64,000 nucleotides of DNA from Echinometra lucunter (Eukaryota > Echinodermata > Echinoidea > Camarodonta > Echinometridae). How positions within the stretch are numbered: the first letter of the stretch is position 1; every line of letters begins with the position of its first letter. Below are positions 46,301-58,484 of the stretch, piece by piece. The notes below the pieces were generated by a model that was not told where the DNA came from, searched no databases, and was given only the letters and a program-made list of their open reading frames with translations. A program made the position numbers and the translations under genes. Location of the stretch: contig CM057151.1 in assembly GCA_029962745.1 (NCBI GenBank), positions 3,909,262 through 3,973,261 of the forward strand. Reading direction: 5' to 3'.

Positions 46301-49300
46301 GAAAACAGTAACTTATGCATTGTATTTTTATGCCTCCGCCCATCGAAGGTGGGTGCAATGGCGGAGGCATAAATTTCGACCATGCGCAGTCGAAGATTCA
46401 TTTAGTTAGCTTAGCTTCTTGCTTCTATAATATGGATGATTCTAATTTCAAATGTTCCAATAAAGTTGGACATCATGTTGAAAATTAGATTTTACATGAA
46501 TGCCATGATCCCTATTTCCCTATCATAAACAGCCTTTGCCACTACAGTCTCAAGTAATGATTACAGCCTAGCCACCATAAAAAATTTTTTCTGCATAGTT
46601 CGTGTTATGTACTCTTTAGTATTTCATAAAGATTTGTATAAATTAAAAAGTGTTAGATTTGATTACAAATTTTTATGTTTTCTAATTTGTTCATACGAAT
46701 TTAAATATTGTAACTCCATTTCTACCATCTCCCTCCTTCAAATGAAACAATAGGTACAAAGAGCTAGAGGAAGCTAAGCAGGCAAGTAAGAAGTTGGAAG
46801 AAGAGAAGGAGAGAGTGAAAGCAAATGGCTTGAAGGATGGAAAGACAAAGGAAGGAGAGGAGACAAGTTTGGAAAATGGAGTCCCAGAGGAGGAGCAAGT
46901 GGAGAAGAAGAGAGAACTAGGTAATTTTGAAATTATTTAGTTTATGTAGTCATATCCTGCCACAGGTTATCAAAAACAGGGATCAAGCTATATCCCATAA
47001 TGGAGTGGTGGTTACAAATCAGTTTCTTAGGATCTCTGTTGGTGTCAAGTCCTGCCCATAAAATAGCCTCTATCCCAAAGCAAGAATATTAGACTTTGGT
47101 TAAGTCATAATTCAAGTGTAAAGGAAAGTTTCTGTAAGTATGAAGCACTTGAAAATAAATAGCTATTCTGAACTCATCTTCTCTGTTCGTTGGTTTCTCA
47201 GTCTTTTATCCTTAATCAAGACTTGAAAGTACGTACTGCCAAATAATCATCATATCCAAGACAATGAATGAAACGACCAGTTACAATCTTTATTTCTATT
47301 ATCAGGAAAAGATGGTGTGGTGAATGCAATAGAGCTGTACAAGGAGCTAGAAAGCAACCCTAACTCTGTCCTAGTAATGGATGTCCGTCGATCTGACCAC
47401 TATAGAGACTCTCACATGACCATTGGGCAGTGTATCAGCATTCCAGCAGAGATTATCAAACCTGGGTAAGAACATATTCACATGGGAGATTATACACTGC
47501 TTTTAAGAATAAAGCTTATTACAAAATGAAATATTATAAGCATAGTGAGCTTTACATTTCTATATTTCATACAACGCTGATCGAAGAATATGAGTAAGAG
47601 CCATCATGAATACTACTTTAGGCTATTTTACCCACAAAAAAACTGCCTTACAATTCATATCCATGATAAACTTTACTGCTTCTCAGTACACTGTGTCATG
47701 TCATTGAGTACTTTAGATGGATACTTTTTGCAGTTTTGGCAAAAGTCCTTTATATTAAACAGTGTATTTACAGATAATTTTTTTTTAAATGGACTATGGC
47801 TAGATACTCACAGTTATCATGTGTATGTTTTATGACTTCAAATTTAGAAGAGACAAAATATATCATGTAAAACTGATGGTCAGTACGAATACCAGTACAT
47901 TTCATGGCCTTTTTAGGAAATAGATGACTTGTATAGATTCATTCAACATGATGATAAATACTTTCATGCTTAGAATAACTGCTTCTACACTGGAGAAGGG
48001 CTTGGGAGAGGAAGCCAAGGTGATGTGGAAACAGAGAGCAGAGATGGAGTTTATCGTACTTGTCGACTGGGACCAAAGCAAGGCATCAGACTCTAGCCTT
48101 TCCATTGTCAGAGATGCCATGTGTAAGGTAGGCCTGCAGACATTTTGTTTGATGCCATACCCTATTGGTACACAGTATTTTGAAGTTAATTTTCATAACA
48201 TTGGTTTGTCAAAATATCAATATTTTGTCTTGTTCTATAATGTAATGTTGTCTATGCACACAAAAAATATAAGGACATACTTGTTAGTGCTCAGAGCATC
48301 ATTTGTGAATTGTTCATTTTAAAGATTTGTTTACTATTTTCACAATTTATTACATTGTATTAGATATTTTCATGATGTTGATCCGTAATACAGATAAGCA
48401 ATTAATGAAAATTTGTATATTAGTATTACTTACGGTTTTATATGACAGAGTATTCCCTATGCAGTATGCATTCACAAAAACACTGCTGTGAATAACAGTC
48501 CTCATGGGTATCTTTCTTTGAACAGTGGGACTGGGGTATCACTTACAAGAATCCTCCACTGGTGCTGAAGGGGGGATATGAGGACTGGCTCTTCAAATAT
48601 CCCATGTATACCAACAATCCTCAAGCCAAGAAACCTGTGGAGAAAGTGGAAGACTCCAAGAACTTATGTAAGTACCTAAGCACACACCAGATGCAGAACG
48701 GTAATGGCAATGGTGTCTACCAGAACAGGATGTTCTTCATCTCTGGGCAACCCAGCCAACCTAGCCAGCCCATCCAAACTGGCCAAAGACCAATGATCGA
48801 TAGGTCTGTAAAGCCTGGAGCAGGCAAACCTGATGTGGTTGCTACTAACAGGGATCAGACCGATTCATCAAGAGATAAACCTAAATCTGCCCCTGCTCCA
48901 ATGGCCAATCAAATCAATAATATCTTAGAGAGCAAGACAGTAGCACAGACACCAGATCTTGCCAACATTGGTCCTGCAAGTAGTACTACAAAGTCGACAC
49001 CAGTGATGCCTGCAGTCAATCGCACCCTGAAACCTAAGATTGAGAACAATGCAGCTAATCTCAGTGTAAAAGATGCAAGTGACAGTAATGCTGCAAGTAC
49101 AAAAGCCTATGTGAATAAGCCAAGGACTGAGCCTGGAGATGATAGTAGTGTATCGAAGGAATCTTCAGTGGAGGCAGGCAAGAAAACAGATGCACATCTA
49201 GAGGAACTCAAGAAGAAAGAAGAGCAGGTAGGAACATCTTAAGCTAATTTTCGAAATACTCTTGAAAATCAAAGATATTAGTCTACGGGAATAGTGAGGA

Positions 49301-50700
49301 GTCACAGTGATCCAAAAGAAAAAATGATTTTACTGCTATTGTCTTTCTTGAAATGCCACAATAATTGTCTACTACTTGGCTATGTGTTAGCATTAGCTGA
49401 ACTTGGTAAATGTACTTTCCATAACTGCAAAACGGAAATGCACAAGTTGTTGAATGATTGGTAACAAAGTCTCTTAAAGTACTCTTTTAGAAGCTTTTGA
49501 ATATTCAGTGCAGTTCATTCATTTATTTCATCTCTAAAAAAAAACCTAACAAAACAAATGTATACACATATAAGAGCTTATTTCCAAAAGGCGCTAAATT
49601 CATTTTCACTGAAACCAAATTGTTGGTGGGACTGGATGCTTGTTCCATATGCGCTTCAATATGACTCATATGAATATTGAAAAAATATCAGGAAAGTAGA
49701 TAAAGATTAGGTTAAAAATATGTGTATTTCCAAAAGGGGCTTAATCCACACTTACGAAAATCAAGGATTATTACTTAACCTGTTTTCCTTCTTTGAAACA
49801 TCAAAAATTTTGACTGTTGCAAGTACCAACATTAGTCATCTACAAATGAGAATGAAAGAAATCCTGCATGAGTATTACTTTTCCTAGAATAAATGTATTT
49901 TTTATTTGTACGGATTTAGTGCCATTTTTTTCGCATCATTGGAAATTATGTATAAAATACAAAAAATTCTTTTTAAAAAATACCGATCATGCAGGATTTT
50001 TATCATTCTATTTTTTTTAGATATGTAATGTTAGTACTTCCAACTGTGAAAAAAAATTATCTTTCAAGGAGGAAAATGGATTAAGTATAAAGCCTTGATT
50101 GACTTGAAATCACTCAAAGTGGATTTAGCGCCTTTTGGAAATAAACTCTTACAAACATCCTTTAAAAAAGCATATGCCATTTGAGTATAATTAAGCCTGT
50201 ATTGTAACATTATGAAATGAAAAGTGGGGACTAAAAATAAAGCCAATGATGACCTTGTGGAAATATTACAGGACAAACCAAGCAAAATTGTCAGTGTCAA
50301 TGATATTGTTGCAGTTTGAACAGGAATAACTGCAAATTACCCTTGAAAATGCATGTCATATGAGTCACACTTTGCATACCAAGCATGAGATCACATATGC
50401 TGAAGTCTCAGAAAAGTGCTTTAACAAATCGTCACATGCAGTGTCTAAATATGCATATACACTTCTGTATCACTGTAGAATATTAAATGTTTATATGAAG
50501 ATGAAACTGACCTACAAATCTCTCTCCATGTAGGCAAGGAATGACCTAAACAAGCTACGATATGACAAGACAAAAGCAGAAAATGAAAAACTCAGAGAGG
50601 AAAAGCTAGAAATGGAAAGAAACCTCTTAAAACTTCAGCAAGAGCTTGCAGAATCCAAAGCAAGGCAGGATCAACGAAAGCGAACTCCACAGAAGGCTGG
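43389..50700 (+). CDS. USP8: Ubiquitin-specific protease 8 (USP8/UBPY), N-terminal exons only
   Basis: USP8 removes ubiquitin from endosomal cargo and ESCRT-0. Exons: 43389-43489, 44706-44850, 46182-46267, 46754-46920, 47306-47465, 47974-48127, 48526-49227, and an eighth from 50534 to an uncertain end near 50700. The first seven have GT-AG junctions in phase and give 505 residues. Residues 1-125 match the USP8 N-terminal dimerisation/MIT-like region (IGSSLEELNRKV, LDEERAYVMFMKYIALWQ). A coiled-coil-like stretch follows, then a rhodanese-like domain from about residue 170 to 300 (AIELYKELESNPNSVLVMDV, PLVLKGGYEDWLFKYP) with no active-site cysteine loop, as in vertebrate USP8. Residues PMIDRSVKP (48790-48816) fit the STAM SH3-binding consensus Px(V/I)(D/N)RxxKP. 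Exon 8 is charged coiled coil. No convincing donor ends exon 8, and the USP catalytic domain was not found to the right edge. The start codon context is CACCATGC. Confidence 0.92.
43937..44243. repeat. Two adjacent long imperfect inverted repeats in USP8 intron 1
   Basis: First foldback: 43937-44018 pairs with 44058-44121, sharing GTACATGAATGT, TGTATGTTTTGATGCTAC and ATAGTCTTTCAGCAT. Second: 44125-44166 pairs with 44204-44243, sharing CAAATAATATCTCTCTCT and AATCATGATTCA. They lie 4 nt apart, like two MITEs or one complex foldback. Confidence 0.8.
46108..46130. repeat. Long C homopolymer in USP8 intron 2
   Basis: A run of more than 20 C residues lies about 50 nt upstream of the exon 3 acceptor. 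Such runs are frequent in this window, and their length in the assembly may be unreliable. Confidence 0.9.
46326..46405. mobile_element. Short deletion derivative of the GGCGGAGGCATA repeat
   Basis: TTTTTATGCCTCCGCCCATCG is followed after about 20 nt by GGCGGAGGCATAAATTTCGAC and a GCAGTCGAAGATTCATTTAG tail, matching both ends of the 24.1-24.6 kb copy but lacking its interior. It lies in USP8 intron 3. Confidence 0.8.
49573..50149. mobile_element. MITE with about 29-bp TIRs and TA duplication, USP8 intron 7
   Basis: The left AGAGCTTATTTCCAAAAGG end, followed by CGCTAAAT, is inverted at the right (ATTTAGCG, CCTTTTGGAAATAAACTCT), with TA on both sides (49571-49572, 50150-50151). An internal TATTTCCAAAAGGGGCTTAA near 49725 repeats the terminal motif. 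The TA duplication suggests the Tc1/mariner superfamily. Confidence 0.75.
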
Positions 50701-52295
50701 CACAGGATGCGTTGCGCACCTCACTCTGCCCAATTTTTTATCCATTTTCATTTCCCTTTGTAGTTTTTTTCTCCTTCTTTCCCTATTTTTTCACTACAGC
50801 CCCAGCTATAGAGATTTGTTCTTGTATTTCCTCGAAATCCACTCACTATTGCATAGTCCTGAATGAATCTCCTGTACTATAGAGCCTATAGACCCTAGGA
50901 CAAAAATATTAATACAGAGCCCCACTAACGATCCATTGTTAACCCGAGGTGATTAGAAATGCCTACGCTTTCTTAAAGCTACAATTCAACTTTTTAAAGA
51001 CTCCATGACTATAAGAGTAGAATTGTATTACCAAATGGTTGGCAAAAATGGTATTTGCTTACGAATTAATGCAAGCTAAATTATACAAACGTTCATCGGA
51101 CGAATTTATGCATGGTAAAATGTAAAATTCACTAGAGTAATTCATTGAGAATTTTTTCTTTTGTTTAAGGTCCTTATCAAAGGGACATGAGTGTCAATCA
51201 CCTTCAGTACATTATCAAAAATCATGAATAAGTTGATTCATATACACAATCTGATATTCTTGCCTTTTTCTATTCAACTGCAAGTCGAATTCGAAGAAAA
51301 TTCAAACACAAAAGTCCAAATGTTAATTGTACGACGCTGTGTGAGCTGTGTAATCTTGATCGCACTTTCTCCACCGGTTCGTTTTATTCCAAAATCATTC
51401 TCCCGTACTGTTTTTAATGTGATGCCCGATACCACATTTCCTTTTCATGTGTTATAAATGCTTATGACATACAGTGAAAATCACTTACATGCATAGTATA
51501 TTGGACTTTCGTTTAATTTGGGGAAAGAAGGATCATGCCCTTAAAATGCAAGTATTATTGCTCCGTCAAGAATGTCTGGTTACTCAGAGCCTCTACCCAT
51601 CTGTTTCATAAGGAATTTGGCAATTACAAAGAGTGCACTGTCATCAAGCTCTGGTTCACTGAAACTTCAGTCCAACTTAAGCTTTTGTGCTTTGAAAATA
51701 CTGTACGAGTAAAAAGAAATAAAAGCACTACTCCGCTCAAACTTGACCGATCAAAGCCCTTTCACTAAGGCAGCACTATGGCGTTACTGAGAGCTTGAAA
51801 TAACATTGGAAACCTATTCACACTATGAACAAGGCGGACAAAGAAAGCGGACAAAATAAACAACCAGCTATTATGTTTAATCATGTAGTTCCAGGTGAAT
51901 ATGCATGTGACACCTGTTCCACATATTTTAGACAGTAGCAGTGAAGGGATGTTCATGATTGTGGAAGATGAGCTCTGGAGCGAAGAGGTACATTGACTTT
52001 TCAGTACAATAAGATGTCTTCAAGACTATTTTGAATGCCTTTAAGCTTCTCTTTGAAAAGACACCTTCAAAAGCCGATTTATCTTTGGTATGTCACTGAG
52101 GTAATACAAAAAAAACATGCATGTGACCTTAGGTACATGCTACGTTGGGGTTGTACAGAAAAGAAAATTCAGTTTTTCCCCTTAAAGAGACATTTAATAT
52201 GACAGAGATAAAAGTGTATGCTCGTCGGTCTAAAACACTCTTTTAGATCTTGAGTGGTGCAAAATGGATGTATTTGAAAAGTCATCACAATCGGA
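50701..52295. other. Non-coding stretch after the last visible USP8 exon
   Basis: I searched for USP catalytic motifs (Cys box GNTCYMNS-like, His box) in the translated frames and saw none. Apart from a T-rich part at 50740-50800 the sequence has no clear repeat. It may be USP8 intron or inserted DNA. Confidence 0.45.
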
Positions 52296-53700
52296 AAGAA
52301 TAAAGGGTGCCAAAATAACCTGGAGGCTGGTAGAGGGTCAGCGTAGCGCTCTGCACCTCGAGCGATTGACTCGCAATGTGAAGATTTCACTTCATGGGTT
52401 CGAAACCCATGAAGCATTTATTTTTGTTTCAGTTCTGGTTTTTTTCTGTTTTGTCTCTTTATGTATCATTGATTTTTTTTTCATTAACGGATGTTTTTGT
52501 ATGCCACAACTTAAAGTTTAAAAAAAAAATCTCTATGGAGCAAACAGTGTGAAGTTATTATTTTGGCTTTTTGCAGCAGTCATTGCAAACCTGCTAACAG
52601 GAAAAGATAAAGGGTGAAGATGAACTGAAAGGTTGCGGTGAGGCAACGTGTACCCCTCTGTACAGAGCGATTGGCTCGCATCTCCTCGACAAGAATATTT
52701 ACTGTTCGATGCCCAGAAGGCACCTGTTTTGTTTGGGTTTTCCATTTTGCCTCTTCTTCTTCTTTTTTTTTCAGTAACTGATTTCATTTTTGCATGCTCC
52801 GAACTTTTTAGTAAAAAAATCCCGACGTAGTAAACTTTATGTGTGAGGTTATTATTGGCTTTTTTGGCCGCAGTCATTTTCAAACAAGAAAGGATAAACT
52901 GGAGGGTTTTAGTGAGTTTTTTTTTCCCTCCTTAATTTATGTATAATTTTGCTTTTTCATAATGTCAAATGTCAATTTTTGTATTGTGTATTGGGACCCT
53001 GCTTACAAGCAATTAGCTTATTAAGGGTATCCCTCCATTTTTATGTTTTATATTATTATCTTAATGTAATGTGTTAATATTATGCTATACTTGTGCTATT
53101 TTTTAAAGATGGAAATAAATTGAATTGAATTGAATTGAATTGAATTGAGGGTGGTAGTGAGGCAGTGTATAGCTCTCTGCATAGAGTGATTGACTCGCAT
53201 CTCCTAGCTTGATGGAGAGATTTTGGGTTCAAAACCCAGGAAGCACCATTTTTTGTTGGGGTTTTCCCTTTTGTTTCATTTATTTGTTTTTCAGTAATTG
53301 ATTTCTTTCCAGCGTGCTCCAAAACTTGCTAATAAGAAATCTCTATGCCGCAGGCAGTATGTGTGAGGTTATTATTTTGGCCTTGTGGCAGCAGTCATTG
53401 CAAACTTGAAAGGATAAAGTGCAAAGATGAACTGGAGGATGGTAGTGAAGCAGCGTACAGCCCTCCTTAACGGGGAGATTTTATGTTCAAAACTTATTAA
53501 GTGCAAATTTTATTTTTTTGTTTCTTCCTTAGGCTTTGTATTTGTTTCTTTCTTTGTTTCTTTTTTTTTTACGATGACGGATGACTTTTTCGCATGCTCC
53601 AAACTTGCTAATAAAAGATCACTATGCAGCAAACAGTATGATGTGTGGGGTTATTATTGCGGCCTTTTGGGGCAGTCATTACAAACAAGAAAAGATAGAG
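52296..53700. repeat. Array of diverged tRNA-like repeat modules
   Basis: Four to five related modules recur about every 280-310 bp. Each has AACTGGAGG-type sequence, then a tRNA-like part (GCTCTGCACCTCGAGCGATT, GACTCGCA, B box GGGTTCGAAACCC near 52398; related parts near 52640, 53155 and 53440), then T-rich sequence, then CAAACAGTGTGAGGTTATTA and GCAGTCATTGCAAAC. The B box is clearest in the first and third modules (GGGTTCAAAACCC near 53225). Confidence 0.65.
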
Positions 53701-53779
53701 AGTACAGTCTCACCATGAAAAGGAGAATAGATAAGAATTTATGATTATCGTTACAACACTGTTTATATGTCAGCATGAG

Positions 53780-54460
53780 TTGTAATAAGTAAGTGCGAAC
53801 GAACTTTGGGGAAAAATGAAAATATTTTCATTGCTGCAATTTAGGGGCAATGTACGTTCTTAGGAAAGTTTTGTTTGTTGTATCCCCCGCTCTTGCCTCC
53901 TCCTGCTCCATGCACGGTTTCACCCTGTAGTCGTATCAAGAACAAGGTATTCTGTTATTAGGCCTATATGAAACGAAACTTCTCTGATTCTTCGGAGCTA
54001 TACACATTACCAAATGAGAAAAGGAATGGTTAAAAAGAGGGGCAATGGCACAATAAGGAAGAAAAAGGAACATGCATTAGATTTTAAGGAGCACTTATCG
54101 AAAAGGAAATTGCAATACTCAAAAGCGAAAAGGGGCACTTACAATAAACTTGGACGCTCATAAGAAATAAAAAGGGGCACTTGTCAGGTTTAATGAGGGT
54201 GAAATGGCACTTACTAGAAAGCTTAGTGTGTACCAAATTTCAAAAAGGGAGTAATGCCAGAATGGAAAAGGTATACATGTGCGAACAAAAGGGCACTATT
54301 GGGCACTTATAGCGAATTTACAGGAGGAATGGGACATAATTTACTAGCCAGGAAAAGGAGGAATTCATCAGAAGTAAATTGGGGCATGTATTTGATTTCG
54401 AATGGGGAACCTGCCCAAATGGAAAGAGGGAACTTAACAGAGATGTAAAGGAGAATGCTG
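53780..54460. repeat. GGGGCACTT minisatellite-bearing repeat, copy 2
   Basis: It repeats the organisation of 38.03-38.64 kb: GTAAGTGCGAACGAACTTTGG, GCAATTTAGGGGCA and then an array of AAAAGGGGCACTTA-type units, more diverged than copy 1. Confidence 0.65.
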
Positions 54461-54465
54461 TAAGT

Positions 54466-54553
54466 TTGTAGTGTTCTTTTACAGAGTTGTAAACCATCAA
54501 TACTGCAAAAGATCCTTTACCATGGGAGTGCACTTGCGTAGCCACTACTACTA

Positions 54554-54596
<43 letters not shown>

Positions 54597-55300
54597 TGGC
54601 GTACTGGAGGGGGGGCTTGGGGGGCGTCAGCTCCCCCCCCCCCCCCCAAATAAATTTCAACCATGGTTTATTTTCAATTTTATATTAGTAATATCACTCG
54701 AATTTCATTACTTCTCCCTAGACTACCTTTCTGTTGTTAAGTAACGCATTCACAATTTCCCAAATAGCAAGCATAGGAAGGCAGATAACACGCATAATAT
54801 CAATAGTAATGTGTTTTATGATGTAACACTTGGTTTTATCTGTTTATCTGACAATGGATTCATACTTTGAAAATGAATATTCTTAGATTTACCAAAACTA
54901 GACACGGGCTGTAAGTTTGTAGTGTTCTTTTACAGAGTTATAAACCATCAATACTGCAAAAGCTCCTTTACCGTGGGAGTGCACTTGCGTAGCCAAAGAG
55001 GGGGGCGATGGGGGCGGTCACCTCCTCCAAAACGCCAACAAAAAAAAAGAAAGAAAAAAGTAGAAGGAAAAAAAAGCGGGAGCGAGAAAAGTAAAAAGGT
55101 AAGAGAATATAAGAAGAGCTGGGGCAAACAAGGAACAATTCAAAATAACGTCGGAGCTTCCGCGCTTCGCGTGGGAGGGGGGAAACTCCACCCTCCCGCG
55201 AAAAAGCTCCGTATCGTGAGGGGGGGGGGGGGATACCCCGGCTTGGTCGCTCCTCGCGAAGATTGAGCCCCCCAAATATTTTGGCTCATTACGCCTCTGA
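54466..55300. mobile_element. Relatives of the 33.1-34.4 kb hAT-like MITE
   Basis: CACTGGCGTACTGGAGGGGG begins at 54594 and the segments GACACGGGCT, TCTTTTACAGAGTT, GGGAGTGCACTTGCGTAG, GTCGGAGCTTCCGCG and GGCTCATTACGCCTCTG follow in the same order as at 33.1-34.4 kb. Part of the interior (54466-54540) is also present once before it, and a TAC/CAC triplet repeat (54541-54592) fills the gap. I found no matching flanking duplication. Confidence 0.75.
54541..54592. repeat. ACT trinucleotide microsatellite
   Basis: CTACTACTACCACTACTACT and similar, about 17 triplets. The minus-strand polyvaline frame is an artefact. Confidence 0.95.
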
Positions 55301-55377
55301 TCAGGAATAATAATTTTATAATGATAGTAATAATAATTTATACAAGAAAATATAAAGAAGAAGAAAAGTGAAAGGAA

Positions 55378-55438
55378 AAAGAAAAAGAAGAAGAAGAAGA
55401 AGAAGAAGAAGAAGAAGAAGAAGAAGAAGAAGAAGCAG
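55378..55438. repeat. GAA microsatellite
   Basis: About 20 AAG triplets directly follow the LINE fragment on the minus strand. The run of leucines at the end of that open frame comes from this repeat. Confidence 0.95.
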
Positions 55439-55439
55439 C

Positions 55440-55882
55440 TTCGGAGAGTTCGCTGTAGCCAACGTGAGTTCTGGGACCAGAACAGTTAATGAATCTGCAC
55501 CATTTTCTTCTGTATAATTTTGAACTTCTTTGATCAGATTGTTTATTTTACTATACCATGCAGGGTTAGCATAGTCAAATAAACATTGAATAAGAGCAAA
55601 ACAGAGAATACGTCTTGCTTTTTGATCCATACAACTTTGATATCTGTACAAAAACTTCAGACGAGAATTCGCTCTTTTTACAACTGATTCTACTGAAGAC
55701 GAAAATGAAACTGTGCTGGCCAGCTCAATGCCTAAGTACTTCACAGATTCTTTTCTCTGGATTACCTGATTATCGTTCTTATTGTATGTCACGGTAAATT
55801 CAAATGACTTTTTAGAACTTTTAGAACAAAACAGAATGCTTTCTGTTTTGCCCAAGTGTAAAGATAACCTGTTATCAGTCAT
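55440..55882 (-). mobile_element. CR1/L2-like LINE reverse-transcriptase fragment
   Basis: The minus frame reads TDNRLSLHLGKTESILFCSK, then VKYLGIEL, LKFLYRYQSCMDQKARR, FALIQCLFDYANPAWY. These are the palm-end and thumb motifs (N-x-L-x-LHLGKTESILF, KYLG) found in many invertebrate CR1/L2-type non-LTR elements. Both the 5' part with the YADD box and the true C-terminus are missing. The frame ends in a microsatellite, and a GTTATCAGTCAT(C/T) phrase is repeated at the 5' break (55870-55901). Confidence 0.75.
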
Positions 55883-55888
55883 CCAACC

Positions 55889-56186
55889 TGTTATCAGTCA
55901 TTCTCGCTATAAATATTTTTTTTCATCTACCCACAACATTACGATAAAAGCAGTGAGATATGATCAAAGTGTGTGATGATATCTAAGCAAATTATAAATT
56001 TAAATGTACGGCGTTATTTTGTTTTCATGAAATATTTCATGGTTCAGCGTAGGATCCTATGTCCTTTATATCCCTTCCCCCTTCTGCGATCTTAATTCTC
56101 TTCTTATTCTCCCCTATATATTATAATGTATTATTGTACCTCTTTCCTCTTTTCCGATGTTTCTCCCTCTCTTCCCTATACTTTTT
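55889..56186. other. Short non-coding interval between two LINE fragments
   Basis: AT-rich and then CT-rich sequence with no recognisable feature. Confidence 0.4.
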
Positions 56187-56334
56187 TTTCAACATGTTTT
56201 TATTAAGGATTTCATTCAAATAAACTCAGATAAATATAAACAAAATTAACAAATCTTCATTTCATATCAATAACAAATTACAAAACTATTTACCAAAAAA
56301 ACTGAAGCAAATAATGATGGAATGAAATACCTTG

Positions 56335-56382
<48 letters not shown>

Positions 56383-58484
56383 GTAAATAAAATGAACTCA
56401 GCCCCGACCCTCATGTAACCTAATAATACTTATAATTAAAATTGAAAGATTTGCAGAAAGAAAAAAAATCAAGATATCATTGTTGCACCCCTAATATATT
56501 TTACATTGAGCTTCTACATACAATGAAAGAAAAAGTACATTGACATATACACCCCCGCAACCAACACACTCACACATATACACATACATAAACAAACATT
56601 CATACAAATATGTTCATGAACATTTAACATTTTGACATAGGGTAAATAAAAAAAAAAAAATCTGCAAATCAGATTGACACAAGAGAAGGGGGAAATGAAA
56701 AGAACTAGTACAAAATCATCAACACTCACTGAATCATCAACACTCACACCAAAATTGACACTCGTACCACACTAGACACATCCTATCTGTTCACATTCAA
56801 ATCTCTTTTCACCTTCAGTTCATCCCATTTTTGTATATGTAAACTTATCTTGCCTGATTTTGATGCCAGGCGACTTTCTTCCTCTATACAACCCGTAATA
56901 TATTTCTGTATTTTAATGAAGGAGGGTAACCGGCCTTCAGCTCTTGAATTAAAAATAGCATATTTTATAAATAAAATAACAGAATTAACACATTTATTTC
57001 TATTAGAATTTCCAGGTAATCCTAAAAATATATCCCTCCAGTTCATAGTTCTTAATTCAAATAAACAAAAATGATCAATACAAAATTGCAACAAAGGCTT
57101 AACTTTTATACAGTCCATGAATATATGAAAATATGATTCAGTATGTGTACAACAAAATGAGCAGTAATTATCCCCCCCAAAACCAAATCTCTTCAAATGT
57201 TCTTTTGTATATATTGCTCCATGTAAAAGCTTAAACTGAAATTCCCTTTGTTTTCTTATAAGAGTTGTACTTCTGATATATCCAAATAATTTACAAATTT
57301 CTACATCAGTAAAACTAAAATCACTGTGACCATCCTTGAGTGTTAATTTATACAATTCTTGTAGATTGGTAATGTATAAGTTATAAACTGTTTTTGATTT
57401 AATTACCTCAAAATCTGTTTGCTGTCTTCCAATGTTCATACATATCCTAAAGTCTACGAAATCAAAATATTCCTTTATTAAAAAGATCCTTGTCAAAAAT
57501 CGTTTTACCTCTGATACAAATATTTTGATTATTGAATATAATTGGATTTACCTCATCTTCAGAATATCGATATTTCCTCAAGTCTTGCCAAGCCTTCATC
57601 ATTTCTGAATAAAACTGAGGTATTTTTATATTTAATTTTGAAGTGTCAAAGTCACATAGAAACAGAAATCTCCCTCCAACTGATCGAAAACCAAAATCAA
57701 AATACAACCTCCATCCTGCATCCCGTTCTCCATAAAGTAATCGTTTAAGCCACATCAAACGTTGAGACTTTACAAACAACTTAAAATTCATCATTTTTAA
57801 ACCTCCTTGTGAGTAATCCTGGTACATTATATTTCTCTTTATACGATCTTTTCCTGACCATAAAAATTCAAATGTGATCTTTTCCACTTCGGCATACAAC
57901 CACTGAGGAACCACTATAAGTGACGAAACGAAGTTTAACCTTGACAATGCATATGTTTTCAACAAGTGAATTTTACCTATCAGTGTGAGATCCCTTTGCT
58001 TCCACCATCCCAAGAGTCTTTTTATTTTACTCAGAATTTCTTTGAAATTCATGTCCTCTTTTATTATAACATTTAGAGAAAAGTAAACACCTAAAATTTT
58101 AATATGCTGAACAAAGTTCCCAAACAACTGTATCTGAGGTCTGTCATTATCCCTATCCCATCCACAAAATATTAGTTTTGCCTTTGTTTATTTTTAGACC
58201 ACTAATTTTCTCGAATTCTTCAAAAAGGTATTGAAGACGTTCTAGAGAGTACGTATTTTTAACAAACAGTGATATATCATCAGCATACAAAATTTGTTTT
58301 AATTCATGGTTCTCAAATTGAATTCCTTCAACATTTCTGTCTTTCCTTATTGCCAAAGCCAGTATTTCTATACAGAGCAGAAACAAATATGGGGAGAGGG
58401 GATCCCCCTGTCTTACTCCTCGTTTTATATTAAAATAACCTATACACTTCGGTCCCCCCTTCACACACACACCCGCATGCACCC
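56187..58484 (-). mobile_element. 5'-truncated L1/Tx1-like LINE with decayed ORF2
   Basis: Three overlapping minus-strand frames make one decayed ORF2: 58482-58153, 58127-57462 and 57496-56783. The first has the reverse-transcriptase blocks RGVRQGDPLSPYLF and QILYADDISLF. The second has HIKILGVYFS and WLKRLL. The third has a cysteine/histidine motif (CSFCCTHTESYFHIFMDC) typical of L1/Tx1-type C-termini. At least two frameshifts (near 58150 and 57480) break it. A 3' UTR of about 590 bp follows, containing a TA microsatellite, a minus-strand AATAAA near 56202 and a short A tail at about 56193-56187. The start is truncated at a CA/CT simple repeat. Confidence 0.85.
56340..56379. repeat. TA microsatellite in the LINE 3' region
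   Basis: About 20 TA dinucleotides inside the 3' UTR of the L1/Tx1-like fragment. Confidence 0.95.

Noticed and set aside
50612..50882. Frames that continue USP8 exon 8 beyond about 50700
   Set aside because: Both frames turn into Phe/Ser/Leu-rich T-tract translation without similarity to USP8.
54318..54596. A polyvaline-starting 92-codon frame on the minus strand
   Set aside because: Its first half is the ACT triplet repeat and the rest is repeat family sequence.
55316..55440. C-terminal extension of the LINE frame with a leucine run
   Set aside because: The leucines come from the GAA microsatellite; the LINE homology ends before it.
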